Below, one piece after another: positions 57,345-64,000 of a stretch of 64,000 nt of DNA. The notes beneath the pieces are model-generated. The model had not been told where the DNA came from. It saw only the letters and a list, made by a program, of their open reading frames with translations, and made no database searches. The position numbers and the translations under genes were made by a program. Each line of letters opens with the position of its first letter. The stretch's first letter is position 1. Source of the stretch: Pseudomonas xantholysinigenes (GTDB lineage Bacteria > Pseudomonadota > Gammaproteobacteria > Pseudomonadales > Pseudomonadaceae); NCBI RefSeq assembly GCF_014268885.2, contig NZ_CP077095.1, positions 5,222,001-5,286,000 on the forward strand, in the 5' to 3' direction.

Positions 57345-58541
57345 ATGTCCCTGCCCAGCCTTCGTCTCAAAGCCAACGCCGACCGCCGCCTGCGCGCCGG
57401 CCACCTGTGGGTCTACAGCAATGAAGTCGACGTTGCCGCGACCCCGCTACAAGGCCTGAAGGCCGGCCAGCAGGCCATTCTCGAAGCGGCCAACGGCAAG
57501 CCCCTGGGCGTGGTGGCCATGAGCCCGAACAACCTGATCTGCGCCCGCCTGCTGTCGCGCGACATCAAGCTGCCGCTGGACAAGTCGCTGCTGGTGCACC
57601 GCCTGAACGTGGCCCTGTCGCTGCGCGAGCGGCTGTTCGACAAGCCGTGCTACCGCCTGGTCTACGGCGACTCCGACCTGCTCCCGGGCCTGGTGGTCGA
57701 TCGCTTCTTCGACATCCTCGTGGTGCAACTGGCCTCGGCCACCATGGAAGCGCACAAGGACGACGTCATCGCCGCCCTGGTCCAGGTGCTCAAGCCCAGC
57801 GGCATCCTGTTCAAGAACGATTCCGCCGCCCGTGACGCCGAAGGCCTCGAGCGCTATGTCGAGACCGTCTATGGCGAAGTGCCAGACTGGGTCGCGCTGG
57901 AAGAAAACGGCGTCAAGTTCGAAGCCCCGGTACGCGAAGGCCAGAAGACCGGTTGGTTCTATGACCACCGCATGAATCGCGCGCGCCTGGCCCCCTACGT
58001 CAAGGGCAAGCGTGTGCTCGACCTGTTCAGCTACATCGGCGGCTGGGGTGTGCAGGCCGGCGCGTTCGGCGCCAGCGAGGTGTTCTGCGTGGATGCCTCG
58101 GGCTTCGCCCTGGACGGCGTCGAGCGCAACGCCGCGCTGAACGGCATCAGCGAGAAGCTGACCTGCATCGAAGGCGACGTGTTCGAGGCCCTGCGCGAGC
58201 TGAAGGCCGCCGAAGAACGCTTCGACGTGATCATTGCCGACCCGCCCGCCTTCATCAAGCGCAAGAAAGACCTGAAAAACGGCGAAGCAGCCTACCGCCG
58301 CCTCAACGAACAGGCCATGCGCATGCTTACCAAGGACGGCATCCTGGTCAGCGCCTCGTGCTCGATGCACCTGCCCGAGGACGACCTGCATAACATCCTG
58401 CTGACCAGCGCCCGTCACCTGGACCGCAACCTGCAGCTGCTCGAGCGCGGCGGCCAGGGGCCGGACCACCCGGTGCACCCGGCCATCGCCGAGACCCGCT
58501 ACATCAAGAGCATCACCTGCCGCTTGCTGCCAAACAGCTGA
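57345..58541 (+). CDS. rlmI: Class I SAM methyltransferase, RlmI-like (23S rRNA m5C1962)
   Basis: 398 residues: N-terminal PUA domain (LRLKANADRRLRAGHLWVYS), a linker, then a Rossmann domain with VLDLFSYIGGWGVQAGAFGA and the catalytic DPPAF motif (VIIADPPAFIKRK) plus a downstream SCSMH, where the Cys can be catalytic for m5C. The frame is open upstream through the REP region, but ATG 57345 with CCGGAG before it is the family start. Confidence 0.9.
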   Translation: MSLPSLRLKANADRRLRAGHLWVYSNEVDVAATPLQGLKAGQQAILEAANGKPLGVVAMSPNNLICARLLSRDIKLPLDKSLLVHRLNVALSLRERLFDKPCYRLVYGDSDLLPGLVVDRFFDILVVQLASATMEAHKDDVIAALVQVLKPSGILFKNDSAARDAEGLERYVETVYGEVPDWVALEENGVKFEAPVREGQKTGWFYDHRMNRARLAPYVKGKRVLDLFSYIGGWGVQAGAFGASEVFCVDASGFALDGVERNAALNGISEKLTCIEGDVFEALRELKAAEERFDVIIADPPAFIKRKKDLKNGEAAYRRLNEQAMRMLTKDGILVSASCSMHLPEDDLHNILLTSARHLDRNLQLLERGGQGPDHPVHPAIAETRYIKSITCRLLPNS

Positions 58542-58550
58542 TCGCTGCCA

Positions 58551-58575
58551 AAAAGGGCCGCCAAGCGGCCCTTTC
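58551..58575 (+). terminator. Terminator after rlmI
   Basis: AAAGGGCCGC-CAA-GCGGCCCTTT, a 10-bp stem with A/T ends, 10 bp past the stop. The T run is short. Confidence 0.65.
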
Positions 58576-58619
58576 CTGCTGCAATCCCCTCGCCAAGCCT
58601 CCACATCTGCATTCCCTCG

Positions 58620-58815
58620 CCGCGCCAGCGGTGTAGAATCGGCCTATTCATCGCCAGTCATCCCCGGCGGGTTTATGAGCTCTGGTCGAGCCTGCGGCGA
58701 TCCCGCGCGGTCCTTCGACTCCCATCCTTGCCTGTGGCAACCGGCCTTCGGCGTATTAGGACAAGAGAAGCTCACTCCCCTATTAGTGACCTGATTATGC
58801 CGCCAGGAGCGCTCC
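58620..58815 (+). promoter_or_regulatory. ilvD leader region
   Basis: Between rlmI and ilvD. GTAGAATCGG near 58632 is a possible -10. Inside is a 39-codon frame (58675-58794, ATG to TGA) with no clear ribosome site; its last third reads EKLTPLLVT, with a few Leu/Val codons but no run typical of a branched-chain attenuator. GCCAGGAGCG gives the ilvD ribosome site. No tRNA or riboswitch is recognised. Confidence 0.35.
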
Positions 58816-60657
58816 ATGCCTGATTATCGTTCCAAGACTTCCACCCAGGGCCGCAACATGGCCGGCGCCCGTGCCCTGTGGCGCGCCACCGGGATGAAGG
58901 ACGAAGACTTCAAGAAGCCGATCATCGCCATCGCCAACTCGTTCACCCAGTTCGTCCCGGGGCATGTGCACCTGAAGGACCTGGGCCAACTGGTCGCCCG
59001 CGAGATCGAACGCGCCGGTGGCGTGGCGAAAGAGTTCAACACCATCGCCGTGGACGACGGCATCGCCATGGGCCACGACGGCATGCTCTATTCGCTGCCG
59101 AGCCGCGAAATCATAGCTGACGCCGTCGAGTACATGGTCAACGCCCACTGCGCCGACGCCATCGTCTGCATTTCCAACTGCGACAAGATCACCCCTGGCA
59201 TGCTGATGGCCGCCCTGCGCCTGAACATCCCGGTGATCTTCGTTTCCGGCGGCCCGATGGAAGCCGGCAAGACCAAGCTGGCCAGCCATGGCCTGGACCT
59301 GGTCGACGCCATGGTCATCGCCGCCGACTCCAGCGCCAGCGACGAGAAAGTCGCCGAGTATGAGCGCAGCGCCTGTCCGACCTGCGGTTCGTGCTCCGGC
59401 ATGTTCACCGCCAACTCGATGAACTGCCTGACCGAGGCCCTGGGCCTCGCCCTGCCGGGCAACGGTTCGACCCTGGCCACCCACTCGGACCGCGAGCAGC
59501 TGTTCCTCACTGCCGGACGCACCATCGTCGAGCTGTGCAAGCGCTACTACGGCGAAAACGACGAGTCGGTACTGCCGCGCAGCATCGCCAACTTCAAGGC
59601 GTTCGAGAACGCCATGATGCTCGACATCGCCATGGGCGGCTCGACCAACACCATCCTGCACCTGCTGGCCGCGGCCCAGGAAGCGGAAGTGGACTTCGAC
59701 CTGCGCGACATCGATCGCCTGTCGCGCAAAGTGCCGCAGCTGTGCAAGGTGGCGCCGAACATCCAGAAGTACCACATGGAAGACGTACACCGCGCCGGCG
59801 GCATCTTCAGCATCCTCGGCTCGCTGGCCCGTGGTGGCCTGCTGCACACCGACCTGCCCACCGTGCACAGCCGCAGCATGGAGGAAGCCATCGCCAAGTG
59901 GGACATCACCCAGACCGATGACGAAGCCGTGCACACCTTCTTCAAGGCAGGCCCGGCCGGCATCCCGACGCAAACCGCCTTCAGCCAGTCTACCCGCTGG
60001 GAAACCCTCGACGACGACCGCGAGAACGGCTGCATCCGCAGCTTCGAGCACGCCTATTCGCAAGAAGGCGGCCTGGCCGTGCTGTACGGCAACATCGCCC
60101 TGGACGGCTGCGTGGTGAAAACCGCCGGCGTCGACGAGTCGATCCACGTGTTCGAAGGCACCGCGAAGATCTTCGAGAGCCAGGACAGCGCCGTGCGCGG
60201 CATCCTCGCCGACGAGGTGAAGGCCGGCGACATCGTGATCATCCGCTACGAAGGCCCGAAAGGCGGCCCGGGCATGCAAGAGATGCTCTACCCGACCTCG
60301 TACCTGAAGTCCAAGGGCCTGGGCAAGGCCTGCGCCTTGCTCACCGACGGCCGCTTCTCCGGCGGCACCTCGGGCCTGTCCATCGGCCATGCTTCGCCGG
60401 AAGCCGCCGCAGGCGGCGCCATCGGCCTGGTGCAGGACGGCGACAAGGTGCTGATCGACATCCCCAACCGCTCGATCAACCTGCTGGTCAGCGACGACGA
60501 GCTGGCCGCACGCCGGGTCGAGCAGGACAAGAAGGGCTGGAAACCGGCCGAAGTGCGCCCACGCAAGGTGACCACCGCGCTGAAGGCCTACGCCCTGCTG
60601 GCCACCAGCGCCGACAAGGGCGCGGTGCGCAACAAGGCGATGCTCGACGGGCTGTGA
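58816..60657 (+). CDS. ilvD: Dihydroxy-acid dehydratase
   Basis: 613 residues; dehydrates dihydroxy-isovalerate and -methylvalerate in valine, leucine and isoleucine synthesis, using an Fe-S cluster. The cluster Cys and family signatures are [12 protein letters not shown] (near 116-127), [14 protein letters not shown] (near 193-206) and [20 protein letters not shown] in the C-terminal beta-barrel. The length is that of the long bacterial type (4Fe-4S in E. coli). The gene is single, with its own terminator. Confidence 0.97.
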   Translation: MPDYRSKTSTQGRNMAGARALWRATGMKDEDFKKPIIAIANSFTQFVPGHVHLKDLGQLVAREIERAGGVAKEFNTIAVDDGIAMGHDGMLYSLPSREIIADAVEYMVNAHCADAIVCISNCDKITPGMLMAALRLNIPVIFVSGGPMEAGKTKLASHGLDLVDAMVIAADSSASDEKVAEYERSACPTCGSCSGMFTANSMNCLTEALGLALPGNGSTLATHSDREQLFLTAGRTIVELCKRYYGENDESVLPRSIANFKAFENAMMLDIAMGGSTNTILHLLAAAQEAEVDFDLRDIDRLSRKVPQLCKVAPNIQKYHMEDVHRAGGIFSILGSLARGGLLHTDLPTVHSRSMEEAIAKWDITQTDDEAVHTFFKAGPAGIPTQTAFSQSTRWETLDDDRENGCIRSFEHAYSQEGGLAVLYGNIALDGCVVKTAGVDESIHVFEGTAKIFESQDSAVRGILADEVKAGDIVIIRYEGPKGGPGMQEMLYPTSYLKSKGLGKACALLTDGRFSGGTSGLSIGHASPEAAAGGAIGLVQDGDKVLIDIPNRSINLLVSDDELAARRVEQDKKGWKPAEVRPRKVTTALKAYALLATSADKGAVRNKAMLDGL

Positions 60658-60672
60658 GGCGCCGAAGGCAAT

Positions 60673-60704
60673 AAAAAACCGGCGCCTGGTGCGCCGGTTT
60701 TTTT
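60673..60704. terminator. Terminator after ilvD
   Basis: AAAAAACCGGCGC-CTGGT-GCGCCGGTTTTTTT, 15 bp after the stop. Confidence 0.92.
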
Positions 60705-60712
60705 ATGCCTGT

Positions 60713-60840
60713 GCCGGCCCTTTCGCGGGTAAACCCGCTCCCACAGCGACCGCGCTAGCTTTAGCAGTTGAGCAAGACAGTTGCTCCCACTGGGCAGTGA
60801 ACATCCTGTGGGAGCGGGTTTACCCGCGAAGAGGCCGGCA
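60713..60840. repeat. REP pair with 56-bp copy of 25462-25517
   Basis: TGCCGGCCC...CGCGGGTAAACCCGCTCCCA ... TGTGGGAGCGGGTTTACCCG CG...GGCCGGCA. It holds the exact 56-bp duplicate at 60735-60790. It lies between the convergent ilvD and phosphatase genes. Confidence 0.8.
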
Positions 60841-60855
60841 CACTTGGCACAAGAC

Positions 60856-61914
60856 CTACTGGATCTGCTCCGGCGTGACGATCACCCAGTTCTTATCCGC
60901 TGTCACCGGCAACCCTTCCTTGGCCTGGGCCGCCGCGGTCTTCGCGATCATCCCGTTCAACTGGTCCATGTACTTGGCCTTGCGGTTTATCCACAGGTGG
61001 ATGCCGCCCTTGCTCACATCGACGCCATGGAACTGCATGTAGCCATCGCTGGTTGGCGTATCGCCCCCCACCAACACCGGCTTCTTCCACTCATCGATAT
61101 AGGTGAGGATGGCCGCCTGCTTGCCGGCCATCCAGGTCGCCGGGGTCCACAGGTAAGGGGTCAGTTCCAGGCCTTCGTTGGCCTTGGGGTCGTAGTGCCC
61201 AGCGCTGATCTGCTTGCGTGCGGTGGTCAGCTGACCAGTGGCGCGGTCCTTGAGCAACAGGCTGACGCCGATCACATTCTCAGGTTTGACGTTGTAGCCG
61301 TACTTCGGATCGGCGGCGACCATGCGTACCAACTCTTCGGACGCCGCCGAGATCACATAGACCTCGATGCCGTTCTCCATCAGCTTGTTGTACAACTCGG
61401 CCTGGCCAGTGAAGACCTTGGGCGGCTGCACTTCGATGCGCTTGACCTGGTCACCCTCGAAATAGCTCGCCGGAACCGGCTTGCCCGAGGCCATCAGCTC
61501 ATCCACCTGCTGCTTCAGTTCCTTCAGGGTGAAACCGGAGAACACCTGGGCCACCCAGGGGTAGCAGACCATATCGTCGACTTCGCACAGCCGGTAGTAA
61601 TAGCTGAACAGGCTCTCCTTGTGCTCGGCAGTGTCCTTGAACGGCATCAGCTTGAGCGAAGGGTCGAGTTTGTCGCGGCTCAGCAGGCCCTTGTTCTCCA
61701 TGAACGGCAGCAGTGCTTCCTCGAGGTCGAAGCGATAGCTGGTGTTGTCCATGTCGAACACCGCGTAGTTGCCCTTGTTGGCATTGGCGGCAATCATCGC
61801 GTCCAGCTGTTTCGCCGCTTCGGCGGGCCAATGCTTGAGCTCGGTGGCCGCCCAGCTGCTGGCACTCAGCAACAGGGCCAGGCCGCCGGCGAGGATTCGT
61901 GGGGCAGACATCAT
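60856..61914 (-). CDS. pchP: Phosphorylcholine phosphatase, HAD superfamily, periplasmic
   Basis: 352 residues: signal peptide (about 1-23, [10 protein letters not shown]), HAD motif I DMDNT at 54-58 with [12 protein letters not shown], motif [10 protein letters not shown], and motif [12 protein letters not shown]. This pattern matches Pseudomonas PchP, which releases phosphate from phosphorylcholine during choline catabolism. GGGAG lies 8 bp before the ATG at 61914 (61911 is an alternative). It is divergent from the cystine transporter. Confidence 0.87.
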   Translation of the reverse strand: MMSAPRILAGGLALLLSASSWAATELKHWPAEAAKQLDAMIAANANKGNYAVFDMDNTSYRFDLEEALLPFMENKGLLSRDKLDPSLKLMPFKDTAEHKESLFSYYYRLCEVDDMVCYPWVAQVFSGFTLKELKQQVDELMASGKPVPASYFEGDQVKRIEVQPPKVFTGQAELYNKLMENGIEVYVISAASEELVRMVAADPKYGYNVKPENVIGVSLLLKDRATGQLTTARKQISAGHYDPKANEGLELTPYLWTPATWMAGKQAAILTYIDEWKKPVLVGGDTPTSDGYMQFHGVDVSKGGIHLWINRKAKYMDQLNGMIAKTAAAQAKEGLPVTADKNWVIVTPEQIQ

Positions 61915-62035
61915 GTGCAGTTCTCCCAAAGACGTGGCCGCTCAACCCTAGACCCGATTTGTGACAACCAGGCGTTCGTTACCGACCCCGACGCACCCGC
62001 AAACGCCATGTTGATTGCCAATAGCGACACGCCGT

Positions 62036-62076
62036 TATTCCATAAACGACTATGCAAATTCCTTTTGGGTATAAAT
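62036..62076 (+). promoter_or_regulatory. Candidate CysB-type promoter of tcyP
   Basis: ATTCCATAAACGACTATGCA followed by AATTCC, then TATAAAT (-10 at 62070-62075) without a good -35. AT-rich ATTCC/ATGCAAATTCC arrays upstream of a weak promoter are typical of CysB-activated sulfur genes. This is inferred by resemblance. Confidence 0.35.
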
Positions 62077-62158
62077 TCGTTTGTTTTCAGGCTGTTAGCA
62101 TTTCCGTTCGTAATCGCTCACAGAGGCGATGCCTCTTCCGCCTTCAACTGGAGCTTCA

Positions 62159-63550
62159 ATGAACCTGCCCCTGTCACTCAACCTGCTGGCGTTCCTGGCC
62201 CTGCTGCTGGGCCTGGCGCAAACCCGCCGCACCGACTGGAGCCTGGCCAAGAAGGTCCTGCTCGGCCTGGTGCTGGGCGTGCTCTTCGGCCTGGCCCTGC
62301 ATACGCTCTATGGCGCCGGCCATCCGGTGCTCAAGGCCACCCTGGCCTGGCTCGACCTGGTCGGCAACGGCTACGTCGGCCTGCTGCAGATGATCGTCAT
62401 GCCGCTGATCTTCGCCTCGATCCTCAGCGCCGTGGCCCGCTTGCACAATGCCTCGTCCCTGGGCCGGATCAGCGTGCTGAGCATCGGCACACTGCTGCTG
62501 ACCACCGCCATCGCCGCATTGATCGGCATCGCCCTGACCAACCTGTTCGGCCTCAGCGCCGAGGGCCTGGTGGCCGGCGTCCAGGAAAGCGCGCGCCTGC
62601 AAGCCATCCACAGCGACTACGCGGGCAAGGTCGCCGACCTCAACATCCCACAGCTGCTGCTGTCGTTCATCCCCAGCAACCCCGTGGGCGACCTGGCCCG
62701 GGCCAAGCCGACCTCGATCATCAGCGTGGTGATCTTCGCCGTGTTCCTCGGCCTTGCCGCCTTGCAGTTGATCAAGGACGACAAGGACAAGGGTGAACGC
62801 GCGCTGTCGGCCATCGACGTGCTGCAGGCCTGGGTGATGCGCCTGGTGCGCCTGGTGATGAAGCTCACGCCCTACGGCGTGCTGGCGCTGATGACCAAGG
62901 TGGTGGCCAGCTCCAACCTGGAAGACATCCTCAAGCTGGGCAGCTTCGTGGTGGTCTCGTACATCGGCCTGGGCCTGATGTTCGTGGTCCATGGGCTGAT
63001 CCTGGCGCTGACCGGCGTCAGCCCGCTGCGCTTCTTCCGCAAGGTATGGCCGGTGCTGACCTTCGCCTTCACCAGCCGCTCCAGCGCCGCCAGCATCCCG
63101 CTGAACATCGAGGCGCAGACCCAGCGCCTGGGCGTGCCGCAGTCGATCGCCAGCTTCAGCGCCTCGTTCGGCGCCACCATCGGCCAGAACGGCTGCGCCG
63201 GGCTGTACCCAGCCATGTTGGCGGTGATGGTCGCCCCAGCGGTGGGCATCGATACCTTCGACCCGCTGTGGATCGCCACCCTGGTGGCCATCGTCACCCT
63301 GAGCTCGGCCGGTGTCGCCGGCGTGGGTGGCGGCGCCACCTTCGCCGCGCTGATCGTGCTGCCGGCCATGGGCCTGCCGGTTGAACTGGTGGCACTGCTG
63401 ATTTCGGTGGAGCCGTTGATCGACATGGGCCGCACGGCCTTGAACGTGAATGGCTCGATGACCGCGGGCGTGGTCACCAGCCAACTGCTCAAGCAGACCG
63501 ACCAGCAGGTGCTGGGCGGGGATGAGCATGCCGAGTTGAGTCATTCCTGA
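62159..63550 (+). CDS. tcyP: L-cystine transporter (DAACS family, TcyP-like)
   Basis: 463 residues with about eight to nine transmembrane helices and two re-entrant loops. It shows close resemblance along its length to the E. coli cystine symporter TcyP (YdjN): [49 protein letters not shown] and [14 protein letters not shown]. It imports cystine as sulfur source. The start at 62159 matches the family, with TGGAGC upstream. Confidence 0.92.
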   Translation: MNLPLSLNLLAFLALLLGLAQTRRTDWSLAKKVLLGLVLGVLFGLALHTLYGAGHPVLKATLAWLDLVGNGYVGLLQMIVMPLIFASILSAVARLHNASSLGRISVLSIGTLLLTTAIAALIGIALTNLFGLSAEGLVAGVQESARLQAIHSDYAGKVADLNIPQLLLSFIPSNPVGDLARAKPTSIISVVIFAVFLGLAALQLIKDDKDKGERALSAIDVLQAWVMRLVRLVMKLTPYGVLALMTKVVASSNLEDILKLGSFVVVSYIGLGLMFVVHGLILALTGVSPLRFFRKVWPVLTFAFTSRSSAASIPLNIEAQTQRLGVPQSIASFSASFGATIGQNGCAGLYPAMLAVMVAPAVGIDTFDPLWIATLVAIVTLSSAGVAGVGGGATFAALIVLPAMGLPVELVALLISVEPLIDMGRTALNVNGSMTAGVVTSQLLKQTDQQVLGGDEHAELSHS

Positions 63551-63555
63551 TAAAT

Positions 63556-63681
63556 CGCCGGGGGCGCTTTGCGCCCCTTTCGCGGCACGAGGCCGCTCCT
63601 ACAAGGGTTATGCGATCCCTGTAGGAGCGGCCTTGCCGAGGCGTCGGACCGGCCGGAAAGGGCTGCAAAGCAGCCCCGGCG
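63556..63681. repeat. REP pair downstream of tcyP
   Basis: Facing REP units (CGCCGGGGGCGCTTTGCGCC ... CTGTAGGAGCGGCCTTGCCG ... GCAGCCCCGGCG). The loop of the right unit is longer than in other copies (GAGGCGTCGGACCGGCCGG in place of TGTCGCG). Confidence 0.75.
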
Positions 63682-63689
63682 ATTCAGGC

Positions 63690-64000
63690 TCAGTACGTCG
63701 CCCGCAGCTTCAACGTCAGGTTGCGCGGCTCGCCGTAGAAGTTCGAGCCCCAGGCACTGTCCACCCGCTCGTAGTACACCCGGTCGAACAGGTTGTTGGC
63801 GGTCAGCGTCGCCGACAGATGCTTGTTGAAGCGATACCCCACCTGGGCCGTGGCCACGCTGTAGCCGCCCTGGACGAAGTCCACCTGGTTGCGCGTGTAG
63901 TAGGTGGAACTGACCACCCGCACGCCCCCGCCCACACTGAACCCTTCCAGCGGCCCATCGGCAAACGCATAGCGCGTCCACACATTGAAGTTGTGCTTGG
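63690..64000 (-). CDS. TonB-dependent (siderophore) receptor, C-terminal part
   Basis: The last 103 or so codons, running off the right edge. The beta-barrel strands alternate hydrophobic residues, with NLFDRVYYERVDSAWGSNFY, the conserved near-terminal NLFD motif and FYGEPRNLTLKLRATY at the end. The last residue is Tyr rather than the common Phe. NLFD followed by YGEPRN is typical of ferric-siderophore receptors of the FpvA/FhuE type. The ligand cannot be told from this fragment. Confidence 0.88.
   Translation of the reverse strand, partial: KHNFNVWTRYAFADGPLEGFSVGGGVRVVSSTYYTRNQVDFVQGGYSVATAQVGYRFNKHLSATLTANNLFDRVYYERVDSAWGSNFYGEPRNLTLKLRATY

Noticed and set aside
58675..58794. ilvD leader as a tRNA gene (it contains a TTCGACTCCC-like T-loop)
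   Set aside because: No acceptor stem, anticodon arm or CCA context can be drawn.

Overview
This is a 64 kb, GC-rich chromosomal stretch from a Pseudomonas of the P. putida group. The evidence is gene content and order (hemE-gltDB-damX-aroBK-pilQ(P)ONM / ponA-maeB; metX-metW; rpoH-ftsXEY; coaD-ferredoxin), strong GC codon bias, and REP-type repeats (core GGAGCGGCCTTG...) in many gaps. The assignment rests on remembered synteny, not on a database search. Most of the window is conserved housekeeping DNA. The accessory material is one IS110-family insertion sequence, the repeat families, and one gap that holds small reading frames.

Layout. 1-10 kb: start of hemE, glutamate synthase (gltB, gltD), the cell-division protein DamX and the shikimate genes aroB and aroK. 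10-14 kb: a compact type IV pilus alignment cluster (pilM, pilN, a fused pilO-pilP, short pilQ) that runs into aroK-aroB-damX and is divergent from ponA (PBP1A). 16-24 kb: malic enzyme, a secreted nuclease whose signal peptide is encoded by the terminator of rpmE, priA, argS and a SPOR protein. 24-33 kb: TM2 protein, NlpC/P60 hydrolase, pilT, yggS-proC-yggT-metX-metW-DUF4426-rdgB-hemW-DUF3392. 33.2-33.8 kb: a 620 bp gap with two overlapping minus-strand small ORFs, each with a Shine-Dalgarno sequence, followed by a terminator. 33.8-46 kb: trmB, thiG/thiS, mtgA, rpoH (with a candidate AlgU promoter), ftsX-ftsE-ftsY, paired M16 peptidase homologues, rsmD and a YheT-type hydrolase. 46-47.3 kb: an IS110-family element inserted inside a REP sequence. 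47.3-57 kb: a sulfurtransferase, a TetR regulator divergent from an aldehyde dehydrogenase / Tat lipoprotein / GMC oxidoreductase cluster, coaD, ferredoxin, gamma-glutamyltransferase, mutM and an HDOD protein. 57-64 kb: an rRNA methyltransferase, ilvD, a phosphorylcholine phosphatase, a cystine transporter and the 3' end of a TonB-dependent receptor.

Functional links. gltB/gltD form one NADPH-dependent enzyme. metX/metW supply methionine. ftsY/ftsE/ftsX/rpoH are the classic division, targeting and heat-shock block. The aldehyde dehydrogenase-Tat-GMC set looks like an alcohol/aldehyde oxidation module under a local TetR repressor. The best candidates for something undescribed are the small-ORF pair at 33.2-33.4 kb, the PilO-PilP fusion with its overlap into pilQ, and the terminator that doubles as signal-peptide code.
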